Assembly (NCBI RefSeq): GCF_900637295.1
Contig: NZ_LR134363.1
Coordinates: 2,852,001-2,916,000 of the forward strand
Direction of reading: 5' to 3'
Source: Actinomyces slackii
GTDB taxonomy: Bacteria; Actinomycetota; Actinomycetes; Actinomycetales; Actinomycetaceae
Length of the DNA: 64,000 nt
Within the stretch, counting starts at the first letter, position 1. Every line of letters begins with the position of its first letter. This document shows, piece after piece, positions 53,124 to 61,559 of the stretch. The notes beneath the pieces are model-generated. The model saw nothing but the letters and a program-made list of their open reading frames with translations, did not search any database and was not told the origin of the DNA. A program made the position numbers and the translations under genes.

Positions 53124-53266
53124 AGGTCTCTCCTTAAGCGATCAGAGGGTCCCGGGTCCCGCGCGGCGGCGCAGGTGAACCGGAGGCCAGTAGGACATTA
53201 TGCCGCCGGCCCTCCCCCGCCACAATGCGGCGACCGGTGCCTGGCACGTGAGATGCGCCGCCCGCC

Positions 53267-54103
53267 TCAGCAGCAGTCCCAGGTGTAGGCCACACGGGAG
53301 AAGTCCCCGGCTGCCAGCTCCTGGGGCAGGATGAAGAAGTTCGCCACGCCGACATCGCCCCACATGATGTGATCGTCGGAGTCGATCTGCAGGAGCAGCA
53401 CCGCCTCCTTCTCCAGGGAGTTCGTGCCGCGCGGATCCCACTGGGTGAAGCAGGGGTAGCCACCCAGGCGGTGCCCGGAGGTGGCGAATCGGTCATACAG
53501 CGCCTCGGTCAGGTCCTTCGGGAGCTTCCACCAGGCCTCAAGCGGGACCTCCGGGAACATCGTGCTCCACAGGTCACTGAAGGCCTTGCCGAACGAGACG
53601 TCATCCTTGCTGAGCGGCTGGCTGGTCATGGTGAAGGACAGGGCCAGGGAGTCGTTGGTCTCGAACGGGGACAACTCATCCTCGTCATCGAGGTTCGCCG
53701 GCACGTAGCGCGCCAGCACGTCCTCCTTACTCACGGACTCATCAATGCTCGGGTAGTGGACGACCCTGTAGTCGCCGGCGCGCAGGTCGTCGCACTCCAT
53801 GCCGTACAGGTCGTCCCGGCCGATCCAGAACTGCAGGAGACCGGCATCAGGCAGGAAGTCGTTGTCCGGCAGCTCCTCCAGTCGGATCTGCGCCAGGAAG
53901 GTCAGTGGCGCCACTCTTCCCTGCGGCGCGGGCTCGCCAGCGGGCAGGTACGGCGTCCCACCGAGCTTGGAGGCTGACACGGGAAGAGGGCCGACGGAGT
54001 CAGTGCTGATCTCGATGGACGGACGCGCAGTGGTGGACTCCAGGTCGTCCATGAGCCGCAGGAAGCGGGGGTCGTCGACTGCAGGCGAGGGTGGTGTGCT
54101 CAT
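53267..54103 (-). CDS. DUF1963 (YwqG-like) protein
   Basis: A 278-residue cytoplasmic protein with the YwqG blocks SKLGGTPYLPAGEPAPQG, PLTFLAQIRLEELPD, GLLQFWIGRDDLYG, RLGGYPCFTQWDPRG, VLLLQIDSDDHIMWGDVG and ANFFILPQEL. The family has a WD-like beta fold and no known activity; it is often found near immunity or toxin genes. ATG 54103 is taken because the family starts near here. An upstream ATG at 54187 is in frame and closer to the operator at 54217. Confidence 0.85.
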   Translation of the reverse strand: MSTPPSPAVDDPRFLRLMDDLESTTARPSIEISTDSVGPLPVSASKLGGTPYLPAGEPAPQGRVAPLTFLAQIRLEELPDNDFLPDAGLLQFWIGRDDLYGMECDDLRAGDYRVVHYPSIDESVSKEDVLARYVPANLDDEDELSPFETNDSLALSFTMTSQPLSKDDVSFGKAFSDLWSTMFPEVPLEAWWKLPKDLTEALYDRFATSGHRLGGYPCFTQWDPRGTNSLEKEAVLLLQIDSDDHIMWGDVGVANFFILPQELAAGDFSRVAYTWDCC

Positions 54104-54216
54104 GCGCAGAGAGTACGGGAGGCCTGCGACACCAACGCCAGCGGGCTTCCTCGCCGGGACCAGCCGCATGAGCGCCTGGCGCTTCATGGCATGACAAGCA
54201 ATCCTTCCACATGACG

Positions 54217-54241
54217 AACGGCGTTCGTTACGAACGCTGTT
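54217..54241. promoter_or_regulatory. 25-bp TetR-type operator
   Basis: AACGGCGTTCG/CGAACGCTGTT is a near-perfect 25-bp palindrome centred at 54229, with one symmetric mismatch pair. It lies between the DUF1963 gene and the TetR-like fragment, 31 bp before the latter. Length and position are typical for TetR autoregulation. Confidence 0.7.
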
Positions 54242-54271
54242 CGCCTCCTGTCAACAAGGCCGAGGAACAGC

Positions 54272-54475
54272 ATGCGAACAACCGATCCCCGCAGCCGACG
54301 CCAGCGACCGGCCAAGCCTCTGCTCTCACGCGCCACCATTGTCACTACCGCCCTGGAGATCGTGCGCACCGATGGACTCAGCGCCCTGACCATGCGGACC
54401 CTGGCACGACGGCTGGACACCGGGCCATCCGCCCTCACCGCCATCGTGCACGCCTGCGCCGCCTGGCTCGCGTAA
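54272..54475 (+). pseudogene. Truncated TetR-family regulator (DNA-binding domain only)
   Basis: ATG 54272 starts a frame of 67 residues. PLLSRATIVTTALEIVRTDG, then LSALTMRTLARRLDTGPSAL, is a TetR helix-turn-helix. After TGPSALT the expected LYRHV is replaced by AIVHACAAWLA and a stop. The ligand domain of about 140 residues and any target gene are missing, and the rho terminator begins 20 bp later. The preserved operator shows that the deletion removed only the 3' side. Confidence 0.75.
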
Positions 54476-54494
54476 CCGCCCGGCCCCCGCAACA

Positions 54495-54551
54495 CAGGCG
54501 TCTGGCCACGAGGCCGACGACACAACCGTCTACCTCGTGGCCAGACGCCTG
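54495..54551 (-). terminator. rho terminator hairpin
   Basis: A perfect 19-bp inverted repeat (54495-54513 with 54533-54551) with a 19-base loop, 12 bp past the rho stop. One of the longest perfect stems in the window. Confidence 0.75.
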
Positions 54552-54562
54552 CCTTAGGAGGC

Positions 54563-56581
54563 TCAGCCCATCTTGGCCTCGTCCTCGTCGGCGTCGGCCA
54601 GTGAGGTTCCCGCGGGCGTCGTCTTGGAGATGACCATGAGGAACTCGGCGTTGGACTGGGTGTCCTTGAGCTTGGAGAGCACGAGCTCGAGGGCCTGCTG
54701 CTGCTCCAGCCCGGCGAAGAGCCGGCGCAGGCGCCACATGATCTTGAGCTGGGCGGGGTCGATGAGCAGCTCCTCGCGGCGCGTGCCCGAGGCGGCCACG
54801 TCCACGGCGGGGAAGATGCGCTTGTCCGCCAGCTGGCGGGAGAGCCTGAGCTCCATGTTGCCGGTGCCCTTGAACTCCTCGAAGATGACCTCGTCCATCT
54901 TCGAGCCAGTCTCCACCAGGGCGGTGGCCAGGATCGTCAGGCTTCCGCCGTTCTCCACATTGCGGGCCGCCCCGAAGAACCGCTTGGGCGGGTAGAGGGC
55001 GCTGGCGTCCACACCGCCGGACAGGATGCGCCCCGAGGCGGGGGCGGCCAGGTTGTAGGCACGGCCCAGGCGGGTGATGGAGTCCAGCAGCACCACGACA
55101 TCCTGACCCAGCTCCACCAGGCGCTTGGCCCTCTCGATGGCGAGCTCGGCGACGATGGTGTGATCGGAGGCCGGCCGGTCGAAGGTCGAGGCGATGACCT
55201 CGCCCTTGACGGTGCGCTGCATGTCCGTGACCTCCTCGGGACGCTCATCGACGAGCACGACCATGAGGTGGGCCTCGGGGTTGTTGACGGCGATCGCGTT
55301 GGCGATCTGCTGGAGGATGATCGTCTTGCCGGCCTTGGGCGGGGAGACGATGAGCCCGCGCTGGCCCTTGCCGATCGGCGAGACCAGGTCGATGACCCGG
55401 GGCGTGAGCGCCTTGGGCGTGGTCTCCAGGCGCAACTGCTCCTGGGGGTAGAGGGGGGTGAGCTTGGCGAACTCGGGGCGGCGCTTGGAGCGCTCGGCAT
55501 CCATGCCGTTGACGGACTCGACGCTGACCAGCGGGTTGTACTTCACCCGCCCGGCCCGGTTCTGGCGGCGGTTGTTCCTGCCACCGCTGGGCCCGGCGGT
55601 CTCCCCGCCCTCACGGACCCATCCGGTCACGGCGTCCCCGGCCCGCAGGCCGTTGTCCTTGATGAGGTGGGCCGAGACGTAGACGTCCTTGGGCCCGGGC
55701 AGGTAGCCGGAGGTGCGCAGGTAGGCGTGCTGGTGGTCGCTGACGTCGAGGATGCCGGCCACCGGCAGCAGGACCTCCTCCTCCCGGGACTGGCTCCTGC
55801 CCTGGCGCGCCGGCGCGGGCGAGTCTGCGTCACGGTTCTCGCGCTCGAAGCGGTCGCGTCCGCGCTTGCGGCCCCGACGACGGCGCCCGCCCCGCTCCTC
55901 CTCATAGCCCTCGGACTCCTCCTCACGACGCGACCGTGCGGCGGGCTCGACGGCGGCCGTCCCGGTGGCGTCGGCCAGGTCCCGCATGAGGGCGGCCTTG
56001 GCGTCGAGGTGGTCCTCGGGCGAGTCAGGGCCGTCGCCCACCGGGGTGCGCTCGGGGGCGCCGGCGGCGGCCTGGGCCCGACGGCGACTGCGCCGCGACT
56101 CGCGCGGCGGGGAGTCGGGCTCCCGCTCGGCGCGCTCGCGCCGGGGGCGCCTGGGCGCGGCTCCGGCCTCCGCGGGCTCCGCGCCCTGCCCCGCCTGGGC
56201 GCGCTCAGGCATGTCCAGGCCGAGGTCGAGAACGGGGGTGCGCTCGGGGGCGCCGGCGGCGGCCTGGGCCCGACGGCGTCGGGAGCGGGGGGCCGCCTCA
56301 GCGCCGTCCGCCCCAGTGGCCCGGGGCTCGTCACCGGCCTCCTGGGATCCGGGGCTCCTGCGCGGGCGGCGCGCCGTGCCGTCGGCGGCGGGCTGGTCGT
56401 CATGGGAGGTCGCGGGACCGGGGTCGTCGGAGGAGGCGCCCCGGGCATCGCGAATGGCGGCGACGAGCTCGCTCTTGCGCATACGGGAAATGCCCTTGAG
56501 GCCGATCTGCCCGGCAAGCGCTTGGAGCTCGGCCAGACGCATCGTGGAGAGCGCGGACTGGGAGCTGGAGGTCTCGGTCAC
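54563..56581 (-). CDS. rho: Transcription termination factor Rho
   Basis: A 672-residue hexameric RNA helicase. The N-terminal SAP-like [20 protein letters not shown] is followed by an insertion of about 230 residues rich in Arg, Glu, Pro and Ala, the actinobacterial RNA-binding extension. Then come the cold-shock domain ([20 protein letters not shown]) and the ATPase core with SPPKAGKT, Walker [17 protein letters not shown], and the C-terminal [12 protein letters not shown] 56581 has AGGA 6-7 bp upstream; 26 more codons upstream are open. Within the insert the segment [13 protein letters not shown] occurs twice. Confidence 0.97.
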   Translation of the reverse strand: MTETSSSQSALSTMRLAELQALAGQIGLKGISRMRKSELVAAIRDARGASSDDPGPATSHDDQPAADGTARRPRRSPGSQEAGDEPRATGADGAEAAPRSRRRRAQAAAGAPERTPVLDLGLDMPERAQAGQGAEPAEAGAAPRRPRRERAEREPDSPPRESRRSRRRAQAAAGAPERTPVGDGPDSPEDHLDAKAALMRDLADATGTAAVEPAARSRREEESEGYEEERGGRRRRGRKRGRDRFERENRDADSPAPARQGRSQSREEEVLLPVAGILDVSDHQHAYLRTSGYLPGPKDVYVSAHLIKDNGLRAGDAVTGWVREGGETAGPSGGRNNRRQNRAGRVKYNPLVSVESVNGMDAERSKRRPEFAKLTPLYPQEQLRLETTPKALTPRVIDLVSPIGKGQRGLIVSPPKAGKTIILQQIANAIAVNNPEAHLMVVLVDERPEEVTDMQRTVKGEVIASTFDRPASDHTIVAELAIERAKRLVELGQDVVVLLDSITRLGRAYNLAAPASGRILSGGVDASALYPPKRFFGAARNVENGGSLTILATALVETGSKMDEVIFEEFKGTGNMELRLSRQLADKRIFPAVDVAASGTRREELLIDPAQLKIMWRLRRLFAGLEQQQALELVLSKLKDTQSNAEFLMVISKTTPAGTSLADADEDEAKMG

Positions 56582-56961
56582 GAGTGTCCTAACGGAGATG
56601 ATGTCACTGCACGCCGGGGCGCAGCGTTCAAACAGGGAGACTGTCCCGGAATCGTTCACGGGAGCGGGTCATGCGCACGGGGACGGATCATTACGAGGTG
56701 GGACCTCATGCCGACGACGGGTGCGATCGACGCTGCGGTGCGATCCACAGGACCGATGGTGACAGCCTAGCAGGCTTCGCCCCGGATGGGGCAAGCGCAC
56801 TCGCGGGCCGGACCGGCACATGATTGCCCATCGCCGCTCATCGCCGCTCATGGCCACTCAAGGCGCTTGCGGGATCGCCGACCCGGCACCCTGTCCACAT
56901 TATCTGCGGGCACAGCCCGGTTTCAGTGACTGCCCAGACACCATTCGGCGGTTGATACGCA
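56582..56961. other. rho upstream region
   Basis: About 380 bp between rho and the next minus-strand terminator. It must hold the rho promoter and leader. A 10-bp direct repeat cgccgctcat occurs twice in a row near 56830. No gene, riboswitch or operator was recognised. Confidence 0.4.
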
Positions 56962-57013
56962 CCGGGGCGGGTCGCGGCGCGCGAGTCAGTCCGCGCACCG
57001 CGACCCGCCCCGG
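56962..57013 (-). terminator. Hairpin after the FMN reductase gene
   Basis: A perfect 16-bp stem (56962-56977 with 56998-57013) beginning 14 bp past the reductase stop on the minus strand. Confidence 0.7.
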
Positions 57014-57027
57014 GATCGCGATCACCC

Positions 57028-57828
57028 TCAGCCGCGCTTGGCGAGCAGGGCATCCATGGGGGTGAAATCGGCCATGGCGTCGACCGGGGCCTGGCGACGG
57101 GAGCTCGCCACCGCCTGGGCCAGCTCGGCGCCGGCGCGCTCGATGCGCTCCCCCAGCGGCGCCTCGCGCTGCTCCGAGGGCGCCTCGGAGGCCCAAGCCG
57201 CCCCGAAGTCCTCACTGGCGGCGAAGACGGCCAGCGTCGTCGGGCGCGCCTTGAGATAGGTCAGCAGCGGGCGCATGGCGAACTCGGTGACCAGGGAGTG
57301 GCGGGCCGTGCCCGCCGTGGCCCCCATGAGGACGGGCATGCCCACCAGGGCCCCATCGGGCAGGATGTCCATGAAGCTCTTGAACAGTCCCGTGTAGGAG
57401 GCCTGGAAGACCGGGGTGACCAGGACGACGCCGTCGGCCTGGGCGAGTGCGTCCACGGCCGCCTGGAGCTCGCCGCCCAGGGGGCCGCCCACACTGGCCA
57501 GCGCGATCTCCCCGGCCAGTGGGCGCAGAGCGATCACCTCCACGCTGGTCAGGCGCGAATCGGCCTCAAGGGACCGCCGAGCGGACTCGGCCAGGCGCTC
57601 GGCGAGCATCTGGGAGGTCGAGGGCGTTCCCAGCCCCGCATGAACAGCGACGATCCGGGTCAGGCGCCCCATCTGCGTGTGGTCGTAGGCGTCATCGGAC
57701 TCCCCGTACTCCCCGGCCACGAGCGGCCGATCCGGGGCCGGGCTGGGCGCAGCGCTCAGGCGGGCGGCCTCGGCGGCCTGGAGGTCGGGGGCGAAGGCCT
57801 GGGTGGGCAGGTCCATGGGTGCGCTCAT
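57028..57828 (-). CDS. NAD(P)H-dependent FMN reductase (CE1759-like)
   Basis: A 266-residue flavodoxin-fold reductase. IVAVHAGLGTPSTSQMLAER binds the FMN phosphate, and VVLVTPVFQASYTGLFKSFMD is the second flavin loop. The family is linked in actinobacteria with the LLM oxidoreductase encoded directly upstream; here one base separates the two. The reductase would hand reduced FMN to that partner. Unlike plain SsuE types it has a 50-residue N-terminal extension. ATG 57828. Confidence 0.88.
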   Translation of the reverse strand: MSAPMDLPTQAFAPDLQAAEAARLSAAPSPAPDRPLVAGEYGESDDAYDHTQMGRLTRIVAVHAGLGTPSTSQMLAERLAESARRSLEADSRLTSVEVIALRPLAGEIALASVGGPLGGELQAAVDALAQADGVVLVTPVFQASYTGLFKSFMDILPDGALVGMPVLMGATAGTARHSLVTEFAMRPLLTYLKARPTTLAVFAASEDFGAAWASEAPSEQREAPLGERIERAGAELAQAVASSRRQAPVDAMADFTPMDALLAKRG

Positions 57829-57829
57829 C

Positions 57830-58978
57830 TCAGATCCTCACCTTCCGGCCCGTCAGCGGGTCGAAGTCGTTGACCAGGGCGAAGGGCTCCTCGGCCGGCG
57901 GCTCGGTGCCCTGGAGCGTGGCGCGGTGGCGCGGGTGCAGCGGGGCATCGGGCACGCCCTCCGGGCGCGAGCCCTCCAGCTCGGCGCGAAGCGCCGGGAC
58001 AATCTGCGTGCCCAGGATCTCCAGCTGCTTCATGACCTCGACATGGGGGATGCCGCCCATGTCGATGAGGAAGGCCTGGCGCTGGTAGTCCCCCACGTGA
58101 TCGCGGTAGGTCAGGTACTTCTCCACGATCTGCTCGGGCGTGCCCACGGCCAGCGGGGTGTGACGGGTCATCTCCTCCAGCGAGGCGCCCTGGTAGACAT
58201 AGGTGTTGCGGAAGTAGGGGGTGTACTCCTCGATGGCCTTGGCCTGGGAGCTCGCGGCGTAGATCTGACCGCCCAGCCCCACGATGGCCTCCTCGGGGCG
58301 GCCGTGGCCGTAGTGGTGGAAGCGCTCGCGGTAGAGGTCGACCATCTGCTTGACGTGGTCGACGGGCCAGAAGATGTTGTTGTGGAGGTATCCGTCGCCG
58401 TAGTAGGCGGCCTGCTCGGCGATCTGCGGGGAGCGGATGGAGGCGTGCCACACGAAGGGGGCCACGCCGTCGAGCGGGCGGGGCATGGAGGTGAAGTCCT
58501 GGAGCGGGGTGCGGAACTCACCCTCCCAGTCCACGTTGGTCTCGCGCCACAGCCGCCGCAGAAGGTCGTAGTTCTCCACGGCCAGGGAGATGCCCTTGCG
58601 GATGTCCTTTCCGAACCAGGGGTAGACCGGGCCCGTGTTGCCCCGGCCCATCATGAGGTCCAGGCGCCCGTCGGCCAGGTGCTGGAGGTAGGCGTACTCC
58701 TCGGCGATGCGGACCGGGTCGTTTGTGGTGATGAGTGTGGTGGAGGTGGTCAGCAGTAGCCGCTCGGTGCGCGCCGCGATGCTGGCCAGCAGCGCCACGG
58801 GGCTGGAGGGGACGAAGGGCGGGTTGTGGTGCTCGCCGGTGGCGAAGAAGTCCAGGCCGAGCTCCTCAGAGGCCACGGCCATCTCGACGGTGTTCTTGAT
58901 GCGCTCGTGCTCGGAGACGGGCTTGCCGGTGTGCGGGTTGGTGGTGACATCCCCAACGGTGAAGATTCCGAAGTGCAT
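57830..58978 (-). CDS. Flavin-dependent LLM-class oxidoreductase (CE1758-like)
   Basis: A 382-residue luciferase-like monooxygenase. HFGIFTVGDVTTNPHTG opens the barrel, followed by ATGEHHNPPFVPSSP, RLDLMMGRGNTGPVYPWFG, NNIFWPVDHVKQ and GTPEQIVEKYL. The length and the DVTTNPHTG motif match the CE1758 subgroup. Substrate unknown. ATG 58978 has AAGGA 6 bp upstream. An inverted repeat GTAGTTG-N6-CAACTAC lies about 40 bp further up and is probably its operator. Confidence 0.9.
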   Translation of the reverse strand: MHFGIFTVGDVTTNPHTGKPVSEHERIKNTVEMAVASEELGLDFFATGEHHNPPFVPSSPVALLASIAARTERLLLTTSTTLITTNDPVRIAEEYAYLQHLADGRLDLMMGRGNTGPVYPWFGKDIRKGISLAVENYDLLRRLWRETNVDWEGEFRTPLQDFTSMPRPLDGVAPFVWHASIRSPQIAEQAAYYGDGYLHNNIFWPVDHVKQMVDLYRERFHHYGHGRPEEAIVGLGGQIYAASSQAKAIEEYTPYFRNTYVYQGASLEEMTRHTPLAVGTPEQIVEKYLTYRDHVGDYQRQAFLIDMGGIPHVEVMKQLEILGTQIVPALRAELEGSRPEGVPDAPLHPRHRATLQGTEPPAEEPFALVNDFDPLTGRKVRI

Positions 58979-59016
58979 GGCGTTCCTTTCTCTTGATAAC
59001 AGGAGCATAGGTCGAC

Positions 59017-59036
59017 GTAGTTGAACGCGCAACTAC
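59017..59036. promoter_or_regulatory. Operator-like inverted repeat before the LLM oxidoreductase gene
   Basis: GTAGTTG (59017-59023) and CAACTAC (59030-59036) are perfect inverted halves with a 6-base centre, 38 bp before the start codon. The same GTAGTTGAACGC half-site occurs at 29973-29984. MarR-type repressors use such spacing. No regulator gene is adjacent. Confidence 0.55.
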
Positions 59037-59064
59037 ATGAGGATGAGACGCCGCTCTCACCATG

Positions 59065-59133
59065 CCGAGGTAGACGTTTTCCGCCGAGGTAGACACTGTC
59101 TGCGTCTACCTCGGCGGAAAATGTCTACCTCGG
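59065..59133. repeat. 30-bp-stem hairpin made of four copies of a 14-bp unit
   Basis: ccgaggtagac and its complement occur as two direct plus two inverted copies, so that 59065-59094 pairs with 59104-59133 across 30 bp with a single G-T, loop of 9. It starts 18 bp past the thrB stop on the minus strand and could terminate it, but it is longer and more regular than the other terminators here and looks like a REP-type element. Confidence 0.8.
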
Positions 59134-59151
59134 CGGAAGGGCGGGGCGGGG

Positions 59152-60057
59152 TCAGCCCAGGACGGCGCCGGTGGTGTCGATGCCGGGGGCCAGCACGGTC
59201 CAGCCGTGGTTGGCCAGGGTCTGGCGCGTGGCCTCCTCCAGCTCGGCCAGCACCAGCACGGTAGGACCCGCCCCGGAGATCACCGCCGGGTAGCCCTGCT
59301 CGCGCAAGGAGTCCATCACCGCCATCGAGGCGGGCAGCACGCTGCGCCGGTACTCCTGGTGCAGGCGATCCTCGGTCCCGGCCATGAGCAGATCCGGGCG
59401 CCCGGCCAGCGCCAGCATGAGCACCGCCGCGCGCGAGGTGTTGAACAGCGCATCGGCTCGCGGCACCGAGACCGGCAGCACCTGGCGCGCCTCCTGGGTG
59501 GACAGGCGCGTGCTCGACGGCGGGATGAGCAGGCTGACCGGCAGTGACTCGTCCACCGGCATGGGCGCCATGCGCGGCAGGCCGTCGGACTGCGTCCAGG
59601 CCACCGTCGCCCCGCCGAAGACCGCGGGGGCGACGTTGTCGGGATGACCCTCGAAATCGGTGGCCAGGGCGAAGACCGCGTCATCGCCCAGCGCCTCGGG
59701 CTCGGAGATCAGACCGCGGGCGAGCATGAGCCCCGCCACCGCGGCACTGGCCGAGGAGCCCATGCCTCCCCCGTGGGGGATGCGGTTGACGCAGCGCATC
59801 TCGAAGCCGGCCTGCGGCGCCCCGGCCGCATCCAGTCCCGCGCGCAGCGCCCGCACCACCAGGTTGTCGTCGTCGGTGGGCACCGAGCCGGCGCCCACGC
59901 CCTCGACGACCACTCGTGTGGCCCCGGTGATGGGGCGCACCTCGACCTCGTCGTAGAAGCGGAAGGCCATGCCGAAGGAGTCGAAGCCCGGCCCCATGTT
60001 GGCCGTGGTGGCCGGCACGCGCACATGCGCGTACTCGCGGATCAGGCGCATCGTCAC
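59152..60057 (-). CDS. thrB: Homoserine kinase
   Basis: A 301-residue GHMP kinase that phosphorylates homoserine for threonine synthesis. HVRVPATTANMGPGFDSFGM at the start, the ATP loop HGGGMGSSASAAVAG, and ISGAGPTVLVL near the end are the three GHMP motifs. GTG 60057 overlaps the hom stop (GTGA) with GAGGG 5 bp upstream; ATG 60051 is an alternative. Coupled to hom. No thrC is visible in the window. Confidence 0.96.
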   Translation of the reverse strand: MTMRLIREYAHVRVPATTANMGPGFDSFGMAFRFYDEVEVRPITGATRVVVEGVGAGSVPTDDDNLVVRALRAGLDAAGAPQAGFEMRCVNRIPHGGGMGSSASAAVAGLMLARGLISEPEALGDDAVFALATDFEGHPDNVAPAVFGGATVAWTQSDGLPRMAPMPVDESLPVSLLIPPSSTRLSTQEARQVLPVSVPRADALFNTSRAAVLMLALAGRPDLLMAGTEDRLHQEYRRSVLPASMAVMDSLREQGYPAVISGAGPTVLVLAELEEATRQTLANHGWTVLAPGIDTTGAVLG

Positions 60058-61382
60058 TCGCCCTCGACGCGCTGGACCGAGATGACCGCGGCGACGTGCT
60101 CGTCGCGCCGCAGCGCCTCCACGGCCGCATCCAGGTGGAAGACCGCCGCAGGGTGGGTGACGATCGTGACCACCGCGGTCTGGCCGCCCACATAGGCGTT
60201 CTGGCGCACGGAGTTGATGGACACGTCCTGCGCGCCGAAGACCCCGGCCACGGCAGCCAGCGCGCCGGGGGCGTCGGCGACCTCCAGCTGGACCTGGTAG
60301 CGGGTGATCGCCGCCTCGGGCCCCAGGATGGGCAGCCTCGCGTAGCAGGACTCCCGGGGGGCCTGCCCCCCGTGGACACGGTGAGCCGCGGCGGCCACGA
60401 CGTCGGAGAGCACAGCGGAGGCGGTCGGCGCGCCCCCGGCGCCCTGACCGTAGAACATGAGGCGCCCGGCCGCCTCGGCCTCCACCAGCACGGCGTTGAA
60501 GGCCCCGTGCACACTGGCCAGCGGGTGGTCGGCCGGGACCAGGGCCGGGTGGACGCGCACGGACACCCCCCGGGCATGCTCGTCCTCGCGCCGCTGGGCG
60601 ATGGCCAGCAGCTTGATCTGGCAGCCCGAGGCCTGGGCCTCGCGGATGTCATCCGCGGTGATGTCACGGATGCCCTCGACACTGACATCATCCAGGCCCA
60701 CCCGGGTGTGGAAGGCCAGGGAGGCGATGATGGCGGCCTTGGCGGCGGCGTCGAGTCCGTCGACATCCGCAGTGGGGTCGGCCTCGGCGTAGCCCAGCTC
60801 CTGGGCGGTGGCCAGGGCCTGGTCGAAGGACAGGCCCTTGGTGGTCATCTCATCGAGGATGTAGTTGGTGGTGCCGTTGACGATGCCCAGCACGTTGGTG
60901 ACCCTGTCCCCGGCCATGGACTCCCGCAGCGCGTAGACCACGGGGATGGCCCCGGCCACGGCGGCCTCGTAGTAGAAGTCGGTGCCGGCGGTCGCGGCTG
61001 CGGCGTAGAGCTCGGGGCCGTGCGCGGCGATGAGGGCCTTGTTGCCGGTGATGACACTGGCTCCGGCCTTGAAGGCCGCGAGGATGAGGGTGCGGGCGGG
61101 CTCGATGCCGCCGATCAGCTCGATGACCAGGTCATTGCCCGTGGCCACGGCCGTGGCGTCGTCGGTCAGCAGCTCGGCGGGGACGGCGGGGTCCCGGGGG
61201 GCGGACAGGTCCCGCACCGCGATGCCGGTGATCTCCAGCCTGGCCCCGGAGCGCGCGGCGAAGTCGTCGGCCTGCTCGGTCAGCAGGCGGATCACCTGGG
61301 TGCCCACGGTGCCGGCGCCCAGGACGCCGACGGACAGGCTGCGGGAGGGTGCGAAGGACGAGGACGGGACCGACGGGACCAC
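60054..61382 (-). CDS. hom: Homoserine dehydrogenase
   Basis: A 442-residue enzyme. The NAD(P) motif VGVLGAGTVGTQVIRLL is at the start. The catalytic domain carries GIVNGTTNYILDEM, LGYAEADPTADVDGLDAAAK and the Lys in KLLAIA. A C-terminal ACT domain at about 360-435 (YQVQLEVADAPGALAAVAGV) gives threonine feedback. It makes homoserine from aspartate semialdehyde. GTG 61382 is chosen: AAGGTGG lies 8 bp upstream and the NAD fold begins 18 residues later. The frame is open further up without ribosome sites. Confidence 0.95.
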   Translation of the reverse strand: MVPSVPSSSFAPSRSLSVGVLGAGTVGTQVIRLLTEQADDFAARSGARLEITGIAVRDLSAPRDPAVPAELLTDDATAVATGNDLVIELIGGIEPARTLILAAFKAGASVITGNKALIAAHGPELYAAAATAGTDFYYEAAVAGAIPVVYALRESMAGDRVTNVLGIVNGTTNYILDEMTTKGLSFDQALATAQELGYAEADPTADVDGLDAAAKAAIIASLAFHTRVGLDDVSVEGIRDITADDIREAQASGCQIKLLAIAQRREDEHARGVSVRVHPALVPADHPLASVHGAFNAVLVEAEAAGRLMFYGQGAGGAPTASAVLSDVVAAAAHRVHGGQAPRESCYARLPILGPEAAITRYQVQLEVADAPGALAAVAGVFGAQDVSINSVRQNAYVGGQTAVVTIVTHPAAVFHLDAAVEALRRDEHVAAVISVQRVEGE

Positions 61383-61559
61383 TGCGTGACCACCTTGCTG
61401 CTCGGGGACGAATGCCGCTCCCCGCCGTCGGGCGCCGGGGAGCCGCCGCCAGCATACGGGCGCCCCCAAGCACCCGCACCTCCCGGAGCACCGGCATTTC
61501 GCACGACGCCGCCGCCTGCGCGCTCCCGCGCCCGCCGCCTGGTGCGGGCGAGCCAGCGC

